Notes under the pieces: generated by a model
Seen by the model: only the letters and a program-made list of their open reading frames with translations
The model's database searches: none
What the model was told of the DNA's origin: nothing
Assembly: GCA_029261355.1 (NCBI GenBank)
Contig: JAJDBM010000061.1
Location: 124,001-188,000 of the forward strand
Length of the DNA stretch: 64,000 bases
DNA from: Nitrospirales bacterium
GTDB lineage: Bacteria; Nitrospirota; Nitrospiria; Nitrospirales; UBA8639
Reading direction: 5' to 3'
Made by a program: the position numbers and the translations under genes
Part shown: positions 1 through 9,780 of the stretch, piece by piece
How positions within the stretch are numbered: position 1 is the stretch's first letter
How the letters are laid out: every line of letters starts with the position of its first letter

Positions 1-412
1 GTGCATTGACTACCCATGGGGCACCTTGGGGATCGACCGCAATCCTGACCCCGCCACCTTCGATACCACTCCAATTGGTCCCATCCCATCGGTAAATCCC
101 ATAATCGCCTTGCCCCACCGGATTGGTTCCAATCACCCAAATCGTACCATCCGCGCCGATTCCGATATCGTGAGCGGCACCAGGCTGCCGGCTCCACTGA
201 TTGTTCACTCGTTGATAAATCTCTTGTCGTGCATTGACCACCCATGGGGCACCTTGAGGATCGACCGCAATCCTGATCCCGCCACCTTCAATACCACTCC
301 AATTACTACCATCCCATCGATAAATACCAGAATCGCCATGCCCCACCGGATTCGTTCCAATCACCCAAACCGTACCGTCCGCGCCGATTCCAATATCATG
401 AGCCGCACCGGG
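1..412 (-). repeat. 228-bp in-frame direct repeats of the tectonin gene
   Basis: The text beginning GTGCATTGAC at base 1 recurs at 229 with few changes, and similarity continues to about 412. The period is 228 bp (76 codons), so the reading frame is kept. The close nucleotide match suggests recent blade duplication or gene conversion. Confidence 0.8.
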
Positions 413-937
413 TACGAGATGCCAAGATCCTGGAAAATTAATGAGCCGAACAACTCCTCGCCCATACTGATCAAAACTGGAACGTGTAACATAATGCCAG
501 TCTCGTTTCTCAGGCACAAAACGAGACGGAAAGTTATGAATCGTTTCAAGCCTGTTCAGAGAATGAGCTGGAGAACTATGAAGAAAAGGGCGACCGCTAC
601 TAGCGGCATAGGCTTTGGTTGTTCCGAAGAAAGTCACATCAGTCTGACTTGATGCGAGGCTTCCGAATTCTGCCCCAGCCAATAATACAATTGAGAGGAA
701 AGCCATTCCGATCACCGCAGCAGCCTTAAGAGTCCTGACCTTCCACAATTGAGCCCCACCTCCTGCACAAGCGAAAGATATCCCCGCAATAACAATACAT
801 CCAAAAATTAACCCGCCAGCTTGCTTCATTTCATAACCACTATGGGTAAACTGCGAATACCACAGAAAAAACTGAGAAAGAAATGCTCCCAATTCCCCCT
901 CGGAAAATACCGTAAACTCTCCAAAATCATTTAGCAT
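1..937 (-). CDS. Membrane-anchored tectonin-like beta-propeller protein (3' end beyond window)
   Basis: An open frame starts at ATG 937 and runs off the left edge, giving 312 codons. AAGGAG lies about 9 nt upstream of the start. Two hydrophobic segments near residues 35-55 and 66-85 suggest an N-terminal membrane anchor. From about residue 175 the protein consists of 76-residue repeats with motifs such as DIGIGADGTVWVIG, IYRWDGSNWSGIEGG and IAVDPQGAPWVVN. This Trp/Gly-rich pattern is typical of tectonin (TECPR) propeller blades. Two repeats are visible and the next is cut by the edge. Tectonin proteins bind carbohydrate or lipopolysaccharide in some organisms; any ligand here is unknown. The long plus-strand frame at 26-652 is its antisense shadow. 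Confidence 0.8.
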   Translation of the reverse strand, partial: MLNDFGEFTVFSEGELGAFLSQFFLWYSQFTHSGYEMKQAGGLIFGCIVIAGISFACAGGGAQLWKVRTLKAAAVIGMAFLSIVLLAGAEFGSLASSQTDVTFFGTTKAYAASSGRPFLHSSPAHSLNRLETIHNFPSRFVPEKRDWHYVTRSSFDQYGRGVVRLINFPGSWHLVPGAAHDIGIGADGTVWVIGTNPVGHGDSGIYRWDGSNWSGIEGGGIRIAVDPQGAPWVVNARQEIYQRVNNQWSRQPGAAHDIGIGADGTIWVIGTNPVGQGDYGIYRWDGTNWSGIEGGGVRIAVDPQGAPWVVNA

Positions 938-1642
938 AATCCAGGTCTCCTTGTTCGACCATATATTCATTGTCCTTTATCTCGACTTGAAGCTGTTTCA
1001 AAAAACCTCTGGTAGGTTGAACGATACGGAGCAATGTTTTTTTGGAAAATCAACCCTCATTCCAACGTACACAAAAACAACTGCTGTGTATACTGTGTGA
1101 TAAATAAATGGGATCTCTCACCAGCTAAATTCAAACCCCAAAATTGAGTTATATCAGACAAGGCTCGTCCAGGATTGTCTTGAAGCAAGTTCGTCTCAGT
1201 CATACACCACGACTCTGAAGCATGAATCCTATATCAGTATGAGTATGGCGCCATCACCTTGTACGATCAAAATACTTTAAGGGTCATTTCACGTTAGGCT
1301 TTTTAATCCTGCCTGAAGTGTTCACACGATGCTATCCAAGGTTTATAAAAAGTGTGCAAAAATTGATTGATTGAAATTGAAACAGATTGGAAAGGGATTG
1401 GGAAGAATGATATTCCCCCAAGTTAAAAACAGAAATAGCGGCAAAAGAGAAGGAGCGTATTTCGAAAATTGAAAAAGGCCCAGCTTACCAAATGATCAAG
1501 GTAAAAAGTTCTGCTCCTTCCTCATCATCTTCAAACTGATCATTCCACTTTTTCTATAGGGGCCAGATAATGATTCAACAAAAAAATCACCCCTATCTAT
1601 TTCAGGCTAATTGCCTCTCCTTCACCTGAAGTTAAAATCGGT
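938..1642. other. Intergenic stretch, no gene recognised
   Basis: About 700 bp separate the tectonin gene from the hydrolase gene. I see no convincing frame with a ribosome-binding site, no RNA gene and no strong hairpin. It must contain the promoter of the tectonin gene near its left end. Confidence 0.5.
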
Positions 1643-2371
1643 CTACGTTAATCTGATTTGCCCCCGAACCCATTCATGGACGACCTTGACCATGTCCGAT
1701 GTGTGCTCGGAGAACACGTGGTCTGCACCGTCAATCTGTACAAGTTCCTTAGGTTCATTGGCTCTTTCAAAAATATCGAGCGAGTCCTGGAGTGGGATGA
1801 CGTCATCAGCGGTTCCGTGAACGAGGAGCCAGGGAATCTGGATCGATGGAGCATAGGTGATAACAGTTCCGATAGCTACCGTGTCATCAATAAAATCCTG
1901 AGACAACGGGCATGTCGGCTCATCCCACATAAAGCCCTTATCCGGTGTCACATCGCTAAACTCACGTTGCGCGAACGCTGCCGTATGGACCATTCCAGCA
2001 AGGGAGACGAGTCCAACAATGCGCGTGTCTTGGCTAGCTCGAAGAACACCGACAGCTCCTCCCATGCTGTGACCGACATACAGAATCTTCCATCCGTCTA
2101 GCGCATCGAACACGGAGCCTAAGTCTTTCACTTCCTTGGAGATCGTAGAGTCTGCGAATCGACCTTCCGAGTCACCGTTGCCAGAGAATGTCATCCTCAG
2201 CGTCGGGATACCTTCTTGCGACAGTGCGTCTGCCAACGCAACAACGAACGGACGATCCTTATTACCCGTAACCCCATGCCCAATGACCACAATGATTTTC
2301 TCACCCGCATCACCTTGATGGAATGTGTAGTCGACCTTTTCGCCTTCAATGTTGCGAATGGTTCTAAACAT
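1643..2371 (-). CDS. Alpha/beta-hydrolase family protein
   Basis: A 242-residue single-domain alpha/beta hydrolase, probably cytoplasmic because no signal peptide is seen. The nucleophile elbow GHSMGG puts Ser at about residue 102. The acid is in HGTADDVIP (about 189-190) and the catalytic His in DGADH (about 218). The order and spacing fit the serine-hydrolase fold, most like small esterase or acylaminopeptidase-like proteins, but the substrate cannot be deduced. The ATG at 2371 has AGGGA about 6 nt upstream. The gene stands alone between long spacers. Confidence 0.88.
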   Translation of the reverse strand: MFRTIRNIEGEKVDYTFHQGDAGEKIIVVIGHGVTGNKDRPFVVALADALSQEGIPTLRMTFSGNGDSEGRFADSTISKEVKDLGSVFDALDGWKILYVGHSMGGAVGVLRASQDTRIVGLVSLAGMVHTAAFAQREFSDVTPDKGFMWDEPTCPLSQDFIDDTVAIGTVITYAPSIQIPWLLVHGTADDVIPLQDSLDIFERANEPKELVQIDGADHVFSEHTSDMVKVVHEWVRGQIRLT

Positions 2372-2475
2372 GTATATCCCTGTGATCCATTAAGATCAAT
2401 TGACTTGCCCCTACCCCTATTCTTACTTCTATCTTATAAAACTAAACTTGCTCCAATTATTTGTCATTACGACTT

Positions 2476-3507
2476 TCAGGCACTGGGGAAGTAGGTTTCT
2501 CTCCCTTGGGCCCAACTAAAAATTAATTGAGGAAAAAATCGTTCAGCCGAACTCATAAAACGCTCAAAGAACCACTCTGATTCAGAGCCAGGCTTAAGAG
2601 AGCTTTGAAGTAGTTCAGGATTATAACGGGCTATAGATCCTAGAATAAAAATTGCGATGAAATAATAACTTATTCTATTTAAAGTTTCGGCAGTATTTTG
2701 ACCCTGCAAAACATACCATACAGGTTCGTTTTGCGATGTGAGTCTATTCCAAAAGTTCTTTTCACAAAAGTTACAAATATCATCATAACCACCATCTGTA
2801 GAATTTTTAAATCTTTCCTGAACTATCAAGACACAACCCTTTTCATCTAATCGGCAAAGACTTTTAAGCGATGGGTAGTCAATAGACCAATTCGATCGAA
2901 ACTGAGATTCTTCGAGAAACCGAGAATCGAAAATTAATTTTACTTCTCCAGTCCTCATCATACCTTGTACGGTAATCGGCTTTACCTCGGGCGCACCTCT
3001 ATCCGGAGATTTGTACTCTAAACATATCTCTGGAATTTTCGCCAAACAGGACCTGAGCGTTATTGTAGAATTCCTTTTCCATGGCAGATTTAAACAATCT
3101 AAATAAGAGCCAAAAGTACCTGAAACAAACTTCGCTTCACTTAAAAGTAATTGGGTATTTCCTTTATATATTAACCCATGGTGAGAGGGCCCTATTACCT
3201 CAGGAACTAATGCCATGACCGCGCGAAGTAGATTTAAAAATGAATAGTATAGTGTTATTGGCTTTGTAAGCAGAGAAGCATTTCTTCCAGACTGCCATAA
3301 TTCTGTAGCCTGGCGAACTCTAACAGTTGCATAGTTCGTGTGTTGGCTCCAATCAATATCAGTTTTATCGGTGGTAAACATGGAGCTTGTATATTCAATT
3401 GTCCCAATTCTAGTAATTTGAGACCACACTTCTTTGAGCGGGTTATCTGAGGGAAAGCGCATTCTTCTACGTTGGAATGAACCGTGATACTTTAAGTCAA
3501 ATTCCAT
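2476..3507 (-). CDS. YaaC-like protein, AT-rich
   Basis: A 343-residue protein of unknown function. The segments ITLYYSFLNLLRAV (near 83-96) and SHHGL (near 108) resemble the YaaC family, and the helical pattern recalls HEPN-type proteins. The C-terminal half has a hydrophobic stretch, YYFIAIFILGSIARYNP. Base composition is visibly more AT-rich than the neighbouring housekeeping genes, which suggests horizontal acquisition. GAGGTT lies 8 nt before the ATG. YaaC homologues occur scattered in accessory regions, so a role in stress or defence is possible but not shown. Family assignment is by motif memory only. Confidence 0.6.
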   Translation of the reverse strand: MEFDLKYHGSFQRRRMRFPSDNPLKEVWSQITRIGTIEYTSSMFTTDKTDIDWSQHTNYATVRVRQATELWQSGRNASLLTKPITLYYSFLNLLRAVMALVPEVIGPSHHGLIYKGNTQLLLSEAKFVSGTFGSYLDCLNLPWKRNSTITLRSCLAKIPEICLEYKSPDRGAPEVKPITVQGMMRTGEVKLIFDSRFLEESQFRSNWSIDYPSLKSLCRLDEKGCVLIVQERFKNSTDGGYDDICNFCEKNFWNRLTSQNEPVWYVLQGQNTAETLNRISYYFIAIFILGSIARYNPELLQSSLKPGSESEWFFERFMSSAERFFPQLIFSWAQGRETYFPSA

Positions 3508-3855
3508 TATTTGAACCTCAACACATTCTTAGTAAACTCCCTACGCGACCATTCTAATAGTAATAGTGTTCGAATTTCATTTGTACTTCATGCCCTAGGC
3601 TTTTATTAGACCTAGAATATTTACACAATACCACTCAAGACGCATAAATATGCATAGAAATTATAAGGAATCCAAATAAAGTAGTCTAAAACAGTATTTA
3701 CTCGCACATCGCTACATTGAGACAGAAGCCTGATCTATATTATTGGGGCTATACATATCCTCTTGATTTACTCTCGATGAGTTCGCAAGGTTTATGAATC
3801 GTTTGATATAATCAAACACTATGTCTTATTCGGAAATAGAAAACCATTCAATGCT
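3508..3855. other. Divergent intergenic region
   Basis: This AT-rich 348-bp spacer lies between the divergent YaaC-like and transglycosylase genes and must hold promoters for both. No specific operator or RNA gene was recognised. Confidence 0.5.
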
Positions 3856-4467
3856 GTGAACATGCATACCATAAGAATCATCCTCCTCAGCTCATTCCTC
3901 TTGCTCTCGGCATGCAGCACCTACAACCCTGGCAACCCCGATAATATTTGCGATATTTTTTTTGGTGAAACGGATTGGTATGAAGCTGCTCGAGATGCCC
4001 AGGATGAATGGGGGACGCCCATCTTTGTAACGATGGCGATCATGCATCAGGAATCGCGTTTTATCGATGATGCGCAGCCGCCACGTCCTTGGTTCTTAGG
4101 GTTTATTCCATTACCGCGTGATTCATCTGCCTATGGGTATGCACAAGCTCAAGATCCAGCATGGGAAGACTACTCTGCACAAACTGGCAATTCAGGGGCC
4201 GATCGTGATGATTTCGAAGACGCGATTGATTTCATTGGATGGTACACGAATGGTAGTCAGAAACGACTAAAAATTTCTAAGTGGGATGCGTATGGACAAT
4301 ATCTCGCCTATCATGAAGGCCGTGGCGGGTATGAGCGAAAAACTTACAAAGCCAAACCTTGGTTAAACAAAGTCGCCAAGAAGGTCAAGCGACGTGCGCT
4401 GCGGTATAACCAACAACTGAAAACCTGCAAAGCTGATTTGGATGATGAGGTTGATGGCTGGTTTTGA
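3856..4467 (+). CDS. Lytic transglycosylase-like lipoprotein (SLT fold)
   Basis: A 203-residue exported lipoprotein with signal sequence ending in the lipobox LLSACS. The mature part begins with a region containing WYEAARDAQDEWGTP, followed by MHQESRF. The Glu of HQESRF is the expected catalytic acid of soluble-lytic-transglycosylase folds. SAYGYAQ and a late YLAYHEGRGGY match the usual downstream SLT motifs. It probably cleaves peptidoglycan from an envelope anchor. GTG 3856 is the longest start; ATG 3862 would give a more usual signal peptide. No Shine-Dalgarno sequence is clear for either. The short basic tail is unusual. Confidence 0.75.
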   Translation: MNMHTIRIILLSSFLLLSACSTYNPGNPDNICDIFFGETDWYEAARDAQDEWGTPIFVTMAIMHQESRFIDDAQPPRPWFLGFIPLPRDSSAYGYAQAQDPAWEDYSAQTGNSGADRDDFEDAIDFIGWYTNGSQKRLKISKWDAYGQYLAYHEGRGGYERKTYKAKPWLNKVAKKVKRRALRYNQQLKTCKADLDDEVDGWF

Positions 4468-4584
4468 ACATTCGTCGGCCAATCTTTGCCACTATCCTCG
4501 CACGTATTATACTCTGAAAGATACGCTTTCTAGATAAAAAAATGAATAGGAAAGACAGCCATTTCTGGCAAGCTTTCGGAGTGA

Positions 4585-5066
4585 TTAGACAGTTGAGGAT
4601 TGAGAAGGCTCACCTGCAGTCGTGAGTTGAAGAGATGGGCACGATAGTCCGTGCTTGGCTAGCTCTCCCAGTAATTCACTTGGAAACTCCTGGAGCATGC
4701 TTAAAAGTTGCTAACACGACTCGTCATTCTGAATATATGTCTTGTTTCGACCTCGTTGCTCCAACTCAAAAGACAGTCAGGCCAATGGCTGGAAGGCCCA
4801 TCGTATTACACGTCCCCTTTAACCTATGAGCCACCTCAGCAAATTGTGCCATATCCTGATGTTCAATCGCAGCTAAGATATCTTCAATACAGGACCCTGC
4901 TTCTCCTACAAATTGACGAATCATTCGTGACAAGAACGCCAGGTAATCTGATCCAAACATGGCCTCCCATTGAGTAAGAACCTCAGGATCTATGTGCTGA
5001 TTGACCAAACCTCGATTGCCTGAAACTGATTTCAGTCTTGCCGATTCTCGATCACACGTCTCCTTT
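4585..5066 (-). pseudogene. Decayed HPt phosphotransfer gene (frameshift plus in-frame stop)
   Basis: A frame from TTG 5008 to 4766 encodes 80 residues with the HPt signature AEVAHRLKGTCNTMGLP, whose His is the phospho-acceptor, but it stops after GLTVF. One frame over, the missing half continues as SFELEQRGRN and then LLSMLQEFPSELLGELAKHG up to TAA at 4585. That half contains TAG at 4711-4713. Removing one base near 4804-4810 restores GLLSFELEQRGRN. So there is at least one frameshift and one nonsense mutation. AAAGGAG (5060-5066) overlaps the stop of the kinase gene, as in a once-coupled operon, but the nearby GTG is out of frame. This HPt would have served the upstream hybrid kinase. Confidence 0.75.
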
Positions 5067-7668
5067 AATTTTCTGAAATCAATTCAGGAACCTTCGTATC
5101 TGCTGGAGTCCAACGATCCAATATTTTCTTTAACCCTTCTCTTTTTATCGGCTTTGATAGATAGTCGTCCATTCCCGCCGCTAAGCATTTCTCTCGATCT
5201 CCCTGCATGGCATTGGCAGTCATGGCAATGATTGACACACGACAACCACCGTGCATGTTGCCAGTCCTTTCGCGATGTCGAATTTCTTTTGTCGCTTCAT
5301 ACCCATCCATTTCTGGCATTTGACAATCCATGAACACCACATCATAGGACTTTCTCGAAAAAGCCTCGACTGCTTCTAGACCATTGGCTACAACATCAAC
5401 CCGATGCCCCATCTGTTCCAACATCAACACAGCAAGTTGTTGATTGATGGTGTGATCATCGGCGACGAGTACTCGTGCTCTCCGTTGTGCCATTTCTTCA
5501 CGAATCGTATGCTGAGTCATCATTGGAGCCGTTAACGTCTCCGATTCTGTTTGAGCCATGACCAATTTTAAACACTCGAGCATTTGAGCCTTTCGCACTG
5601 GCTTTGTGAAATGTCCTGAAAATCCAGCTTGTCGTGCTAGAGTTGCATCTCCTTGTCTTCCTAACGATGTCACGAGGACTAGTTTTGTGTGAGCGATGGT
5701 CGAATCGGCCTTAATCATTTTGGCTAACGCTGAGCCCTCCATCCCCGGCAATTCCATATCCACAAGAGCCAGATCAAAAGGCTTTCCATCTTTTACCGCA
5801 GACTTCAATAATTCCAAGGCTTCCGTCGGCGTGGCCGCCTCTACTCCATCCATACCCCAATCAATACAATACTGCATCATGAGAAATCGGTTCACAGGAT
5901 GGTCGTCAAGACAACAGACTCGAAGACCTTGCAAGAAGACATTGGATCTATTGTCCAGGCTCTCTGCAGAGACTTGTTTTTTTAACTTCACCGTAAACCA
6001 AAACTGACTCCCTTGTTCAGGTATTGTGTTCACCCCGATCGTACCATCCATAAGTTCAACCAATTGCTTGCTGATGGCTAACCCTAGCCCCGTTCCTCCA
6101 TATTTTCTGGTCGTCGAACTATCGGCTTGCGAAAATGGTTGAAACAGTCGTTTGAGTGATTCTGGAGCTATACCAATACCCGTATCCGTGATTTCGAAGC
6201 GGACCTCCACCTCATCTTGATTTTCCTCGACTCGTAGGACTTGGATGCTCACATCTCCATTGTCTGTAAATTTAATCGCATTTCCAATCAGATTCATTAA
6301 AATTTGACGTAATCTTCCAGGATCCCCTTGTAACGCAGTCGGGACATCCTCAAATACCCACCCGACAAGTTCTATTTTTTGGGCCACAGCCCGTTCAGCA
6401 AAGAGTTCTAATGTCTCTTCTACGGCCACGCGCAAATCAAAATTTATCGTTTCAACTTCAAGTTTTCCTGATTCGATTTTTGAAAAATCGAGGATGTCAT
6501 TAATCACGGTGAGCAGCACCTCTCCTGAGGACCGAACAATCTCTGCATAATGCTGTTGATCAGATGATAATGGCGTTTCTAATAGAAGGCTGGTCATGCC
6601 AATTACCCCATTCATGGGTGTCCTGATTTCATGGCTCATCGTCGCGAGAAACTCTGATTTTGCTTCCATCGCTGCGAGGGCGTTATCTCGAGCAAGGGCT
6701 AATTCTTCCTCGGTACGCACTCTCTCACACACTTCGTGTTCTAAGTCCTTCACGACTAAGGCTAACTTCTTGGTTCGTTCCGTCACACGCTGCTCAAGAT
6801 CACTGTTCGCCTTATCTAAACGTTGAGCAGAATACTGTAACCGCACGAATAAAAAAGCGACGTACCCAATGAGCATAATACCCAAGAGGTACATACCCAT
6901 CAGATACTTTTCGCGAATTCTGGCAAGGGTTTCCTGATACATAACATAATCATGCGTCAGGTGTAGCAACCCTTGTTCAGAACCTGAGATAATCACACTC
7001 CGTGCCAGAACACTAACCCGTTCCTGATGTTCTAAGATGATGGAAGCATGCGCTAACACGCTATCCATTTCTTGTCGTACTTTATCCACGACCCCGCTCT
7101 TTTGGTTGTTGAAATCCTGAGTGAGGGAAGTGAGAGAGACTTTCCTGGATAGATCTGGCCGATCTATGTACAGAAGCATCTGCTTGAGGATTTCATCTGC
7201 CTTTTGCTTGAGAAATCTAGATGTATCGTGAATATCCATCACCCTGCGGACATTCTCCATAGCCAATGGGAAAAAGAGCAGCGAATTACGAAGCGTCGAA
7301 TGTTGTGTTTTAAATTGTTGAAGTTGCTGTTCCTTTTCCTGAAGCTGTTGATCATAGAATTGTAACTGTGTTTGAAACGCAGGAACGTCTAGATGGGTCA
7401 AGGCCAGTGGACCCTGCTTGAGAATGTTAAGACCATCCCTCAACTGGATCATACTGACTCTCAAGGTATCGTAATGAGCCAGTAATCCCATTTGAACTCG
7501 AAGGATATCCTGATTCAGTGTGGTCTCCCAGTGCTTGAGCTTTTGCAGTATCAGTACCCGTTGTTGGTGATGGTGTATGTTGTGTTTCTGTACCTGAATA
7601 TAGAGGAAAGTGAGACACCCAGCCATGCTTATAATGAGAAGTGCATGCTTGACTCCGATTCGTTTCAT
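5065..7668 (-). CDS. Hybrid sensor histidine kinase with two receiver domains
   Basis: An 867-residue inner-membrane kinase. TM1 is at 8-25, a helical periplasmic sensor at about 28-255 and TM2 at about 256-277. A coiled coil to about 335 leads to HisKA with [10 protein letters not shown] (His346). HATPase_c carries [16 protein letters not shown] and GGTGLGLAI. Receiver 1 (about 583-705) has acceptor Asp637 in [10 protein letters not shown] and Lys in FTKPV. Receiver 2 (about 731-855) has Asp781 in DCQMPEMDG and Lys in YLSKP. The start overlaps the stop of the peroxidase gene by 4 bp (ATGA), so the two are translationally coupled. No built-in HPt is present, and the separate HPt gene downstream is broken, so the final phosphorelay step must use another protein or be lost. 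No DNA-binding regulator is adjacent. Confidence 0.93.
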   Translation of the reverse strand: MKRIGVKHALLIISMAGCLTFLYIQVQKHNIHHHQQRVLILQKLKHWETTLNQDILRVQMGLLAHYDTLRVSMIQLRDGLNILKQGPLALTHLDVPAFQTQLQFYDQQLQEKEQQLQQFKTQHSTLRNSLLFFPLAMENVRRVMDIHDTSRFLKQKADEILKQMLLYIDRPDLSRKVSLTSLTQDFNNQKSGVVDKVRQEMDSVLAHASIILEHQERVSVLARSVIISGSEQGLLHLTHDYVMYQETLARIREKYLMGMYLLGIMLIGYVAFLFVRLQYSAQRLDKANSDLEQRVTERTKKLALVVKDLEHEVCERVRTEEELALARDNALAAMEAKSEFLATMSHEIRTPMNGVIGMTSLLLETPLSSDQQHYAEIVRSSGEVLLTVINDILDFSKIESGKLEVETINFDLRVAVEETLELFAERAVAQKIELVGWVFEDVPTALQGDPGRLRQILMNLIGNAIKFTDNGDVSIQVLRVEENQDEVEVRFEITDTGIGIAPESLKRLFQPFSQADSSTTRKYGGTGLGLAISKQLVELMDGTIGVNTIPEQGSQFWFTVKLKKQVSAESLDNRSNVFLQGLRVCCLDDHPVNRFLMMQYCIDWGMDGVEAATPTEALELLKSAVKDGKPFDLALVDMELPGMEGSALAKMIKADSTIAHTKLVLVTSLGRQGDATLARQAGFSGHFTKPVRKAQMLECLKLVMAQTESETLTAPMMTQHTIREEMAQRRARVLVADDHTINQQLAVLMLEQMGHRVDVVANGLEAVEAFSRKSYDVVFMDCQMPEMDGYEATKEIRHRERTGNMHGGCRVSIIAMTANAMQGDREKCLAAGMDDYLSKPIKREGLKKILDRWTPADTKVPELISEN

Positions 7669-8678
7669 AGGACGTGACCGTGCTGTTGGCCTGATAACGT
7701 CTGAAGAAAGGCAACAATCGCGGTAATTTCCTCTTCGGTGAGTTGTCGCCTGAGTTGATATTGCCCCATCATTCGGACGGCCACCTGAAGTGTGGCTGCG
7801 GATCCGTCATGAAAATACGGTGGAGTCAATACGGCCATTCGTAAGCTTGGAACTTTCACCATGTGAGTGTGGCCTTCATGCTCATTTTTCTTCCCCTGAG
7901 GGTTTCGGTATTTTTTAGGAGCAGTATCCTTATGACCAAATACCCCAAACTTTTGAAAGAGATTGCCCCCAACATTCGCCCCTTGATGACATGCGACACA
8001 GCCATATTCGTTAAAAAGGGAATACCCTTTTTGTTCTAAGTCCGTGATGGCTTGCTTGTTACCCTGTAAATATTGATCGAAACGCGAGTTTGTCGTGAGA
8101 AGGGATCGCTCAAATGTGGCAATAGCATTTTTGATCGTGGTCGGAGTAATACCTTCAGAATAGATTGCGGAAAAGGCCTTTTGATACGAAGGGTCTTTTT
8201 GTATTTTCCCAATGATTTCTGGCCAGTTGGATCCCATTTCTGCTGGATGCTGCGTAGGACCATCGATTTGATCTTCTAAGGTTCGTGCACGACCATCCCA
8301 AAACTGGCGAATGTTTAAACCACTGTTATACACAGTTGGCGTATTGATACCCCCCATTTGGCCATTGATACCAATGGAGCGATAGGCTTGATCCGTCCCA
8401 CCTTTTGCGAGATCATGGCAACTGGAGCAGGCGATGGTATTGTCATGTGAAAGACGAGCCTCATGAAAGAGGCGATCCCCGAGCGCTACCTTTTGTGGGT
8501 TCAGTGCTTTTGGGAACGGAATGGGTTGAATCGGTTCCACGTCAGACTTAGGATCGATGGACACAGAAACAGACAAATAGGATTCAGCAAGATTCACAGA
8601 TGGCTCAGCGCTGCAACCGCTAAGAACGAGGCTTCCACCTACGAGAACAGCGGAAAATATGGACAGGTACTTGTTCAT
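7665..8678 (-). CDS. Di-heme cytochrome c peroxidase (CcpA/MauG family), lipoprotein
   Basis: A 337-residue exported protein. The lipobox LSGCS places lipidated Cys at 22. Two c-type heme sites are CSSCH (Cys84, Cys87, His88) and CVACH (Cys227, Cys230, His231), the hallmark of bacterial di-heme peroxidases. The long VPSLRMAVLTPPYFHDG segment near the C-terminus is also typical. It should reduce hydrogen peroxide in the periplasm with electrons from a small cytochrome. A His/Lys-rich insert (KKNEHEGHTH) lies after the second heme. It is the first gene of an operon with the hybrid kinase, which suggests that the sensor responds to peroxide or to electron-transport state; this is inference. Confidence 0.92.
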   Translation of the reverse strand: MNKYLSIFSAVLVGGSLVLSGCSAEPSVNLAESYLSVSVSIDPKSDVEPIQPIPFPKALNPQKVALGDRLFHEARLSHDNTIACSSCHDLAKGGTDQAYRSIGINGQMGGINTPTVYNSGLNIRQFWDGRARTLEDQIDGPTQHPAEMGSNWPEIIGKIQKDPSYQKAFSAIYSEGITPTTIKNAIATFERSLLTTNSRFDQYLQGNKQAITDLEQKGYSLFNEYGCVACHQGANVGGNLFQKFGVFGHKDTAPKKYRNPQGKKNEHEGHTHMVKVPSLRMAVLTPPYFHDGSAATLQVAVRMMGQYQLRRQLTEEEITAIVAFLQTLSGQQHGHVL

Positions 8679-9198
8679 GATGTCATCATTTTCTTTGCTC
8701 TATTGAATTCTCTAGCCTGTATAAGCATTTTCTAGTTCAGTATGAGGTATACTCAAATGCCTCAAGTTACCCGTAGTAAAATGATATTTCCCTCTTTAGA
8801 TATCGGATTTTATAGCCATGAAATAAAGCCAGTTCACGACTAACTCAGAAAAAAATGAGTGGGAATAAGAATGAGTGGGAATAAGAAGGTGTTAACGGCA
8901 GGTGTGGATGGTCAAAATTTGAAAAATGAACACTCGGAACTAAGTATTTCCATGTCACAATAATGAGTGACATGAAAAGAATAACTCAGAGACGATGATC
9001 AACGTGGATGACCGTAAATTCAGACAGCGTTGTCATTACGTGAAGGATGAGGTTTCCATAAAGATGCGTTCCACATAACTTATTCGTGAACACACCACTC
9101 TTTCGCACGAACCCACTCAAACCTAACAGCAACATTTTTAGGATTTTTTGAATACTGATTTCTTCGCCATCTCACGAAAAAAGTAACGAATCACATGA
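8679..9198. other. Intergenic region upstream of the peroxidase operon, with a 16-bp tandem duplication
   Basis: This 520-bp spacer holds the peroxidase-operon promoter. A perfect tandem pair of a 16-mer (ATGAGTGGGAATAAGA) lies at 8855-8870 and 8871-8886. Nothing else was recognised. Confidence 0.55.
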
Positions 9199-9687
9199 TT
9201 AGCTTGCTGGAATGGACAGCAACATCTTTCCTTGAATGGGATGAAAGCATGTTGCGGCTTGGATTAATGAAGACGCAGTGAGATCAGGAACACCATAGAC
9301 TTCAACTGAAACCTTGCGCTCTTGAATGACTTTCTCGACGACTGCCGCGAAGTCACCATCCCCTGACACCAACACCATCGTCTCGACGTCTTTGGCATAT
9401 TCCAGCATGTCTAAGGCTATCCCCACATCCCAATCGCCCTTGGCCGAGCCATCTCGACGCTGGAGAAACGGTGTGAGTTTGATTTCAAACCCCATGCGTT
9501 CCAGTATTTGTTGAAACGTTTTCTGCCGTTGGTCCCCTTTATCTGTTGCATAGGCAAACGCCTTCACGAGCATTCTGTTCGCCATGGCTTGTTTCAAAAA
9601 TGCCCCGTAATCGAAATGACAGCGGTATTGTTGCTTCACCGTGTAATAGATGTTTTGCACATCTGCAAATATCGCGACTCTGTCCAT
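9199..9687 (-). CDS. NYN-domain protein, LabA/DUF88 family
   Basis: A 162-residue PIN-like nuclease-fold protein. It opens with RVAIFADVQNIYY, where the Asp is the first acidic metal ligand. A central GDWDVGIALDML and a later LVSGDGDFAAVV supply the remaining acidic residues of the NYN/LabA active site. Relatives are thought to act on RNA in the cytoplasm; the target is unknown. ATG 9687 (MDRVAIF) is preferred to the TTG two codons upstream. It is co-directional with the terC gene but 93 bp away. Confidence 0.85.
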   Translation of the reverse strand: MDRVAIFADVQNIYYTVKQQYRCHFDYGAFLKQAMANRMLVKAFAYATDKGDQRQKTFQQILERMGFEIKLTPFLQRRDGSAKGDWDVGIALDMLEYAKDVETMVLVSGDGDFAAVVEKVIQERKVSVEVYGVPDLTASSLIQAATCFHPIQGKMLLSIPAS

Positions 9688-9780
9688 GATCAATTCAATG
9701 ACCTTTCATCAATCTTCGTACAGAAGGCTGACCATACACACCATACCAATACAGACGTGGATACCTGGGGTTCAACCACA

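Noticed and set aside
1-412. Direct repeats as a possible CRISPR array
   Set aside because: The period is 228 bp without unique spacers and the repeats are in frame inside a coding sequence.
26-652. Plus-strand open frame of 208 codons
   Set aside because: It is antisense to the tectonin-like gene, which has a ribosome-binding site, membrane segments and propeller repeats. The repeated His/Pro-rich translation is only the shadow of the repeat DNA.
1658-2101. Plus-strand frame of 147 codons
   Set aside because: It is antisense to a hydrolase with complete catalytic motifs and has no family resemblance.
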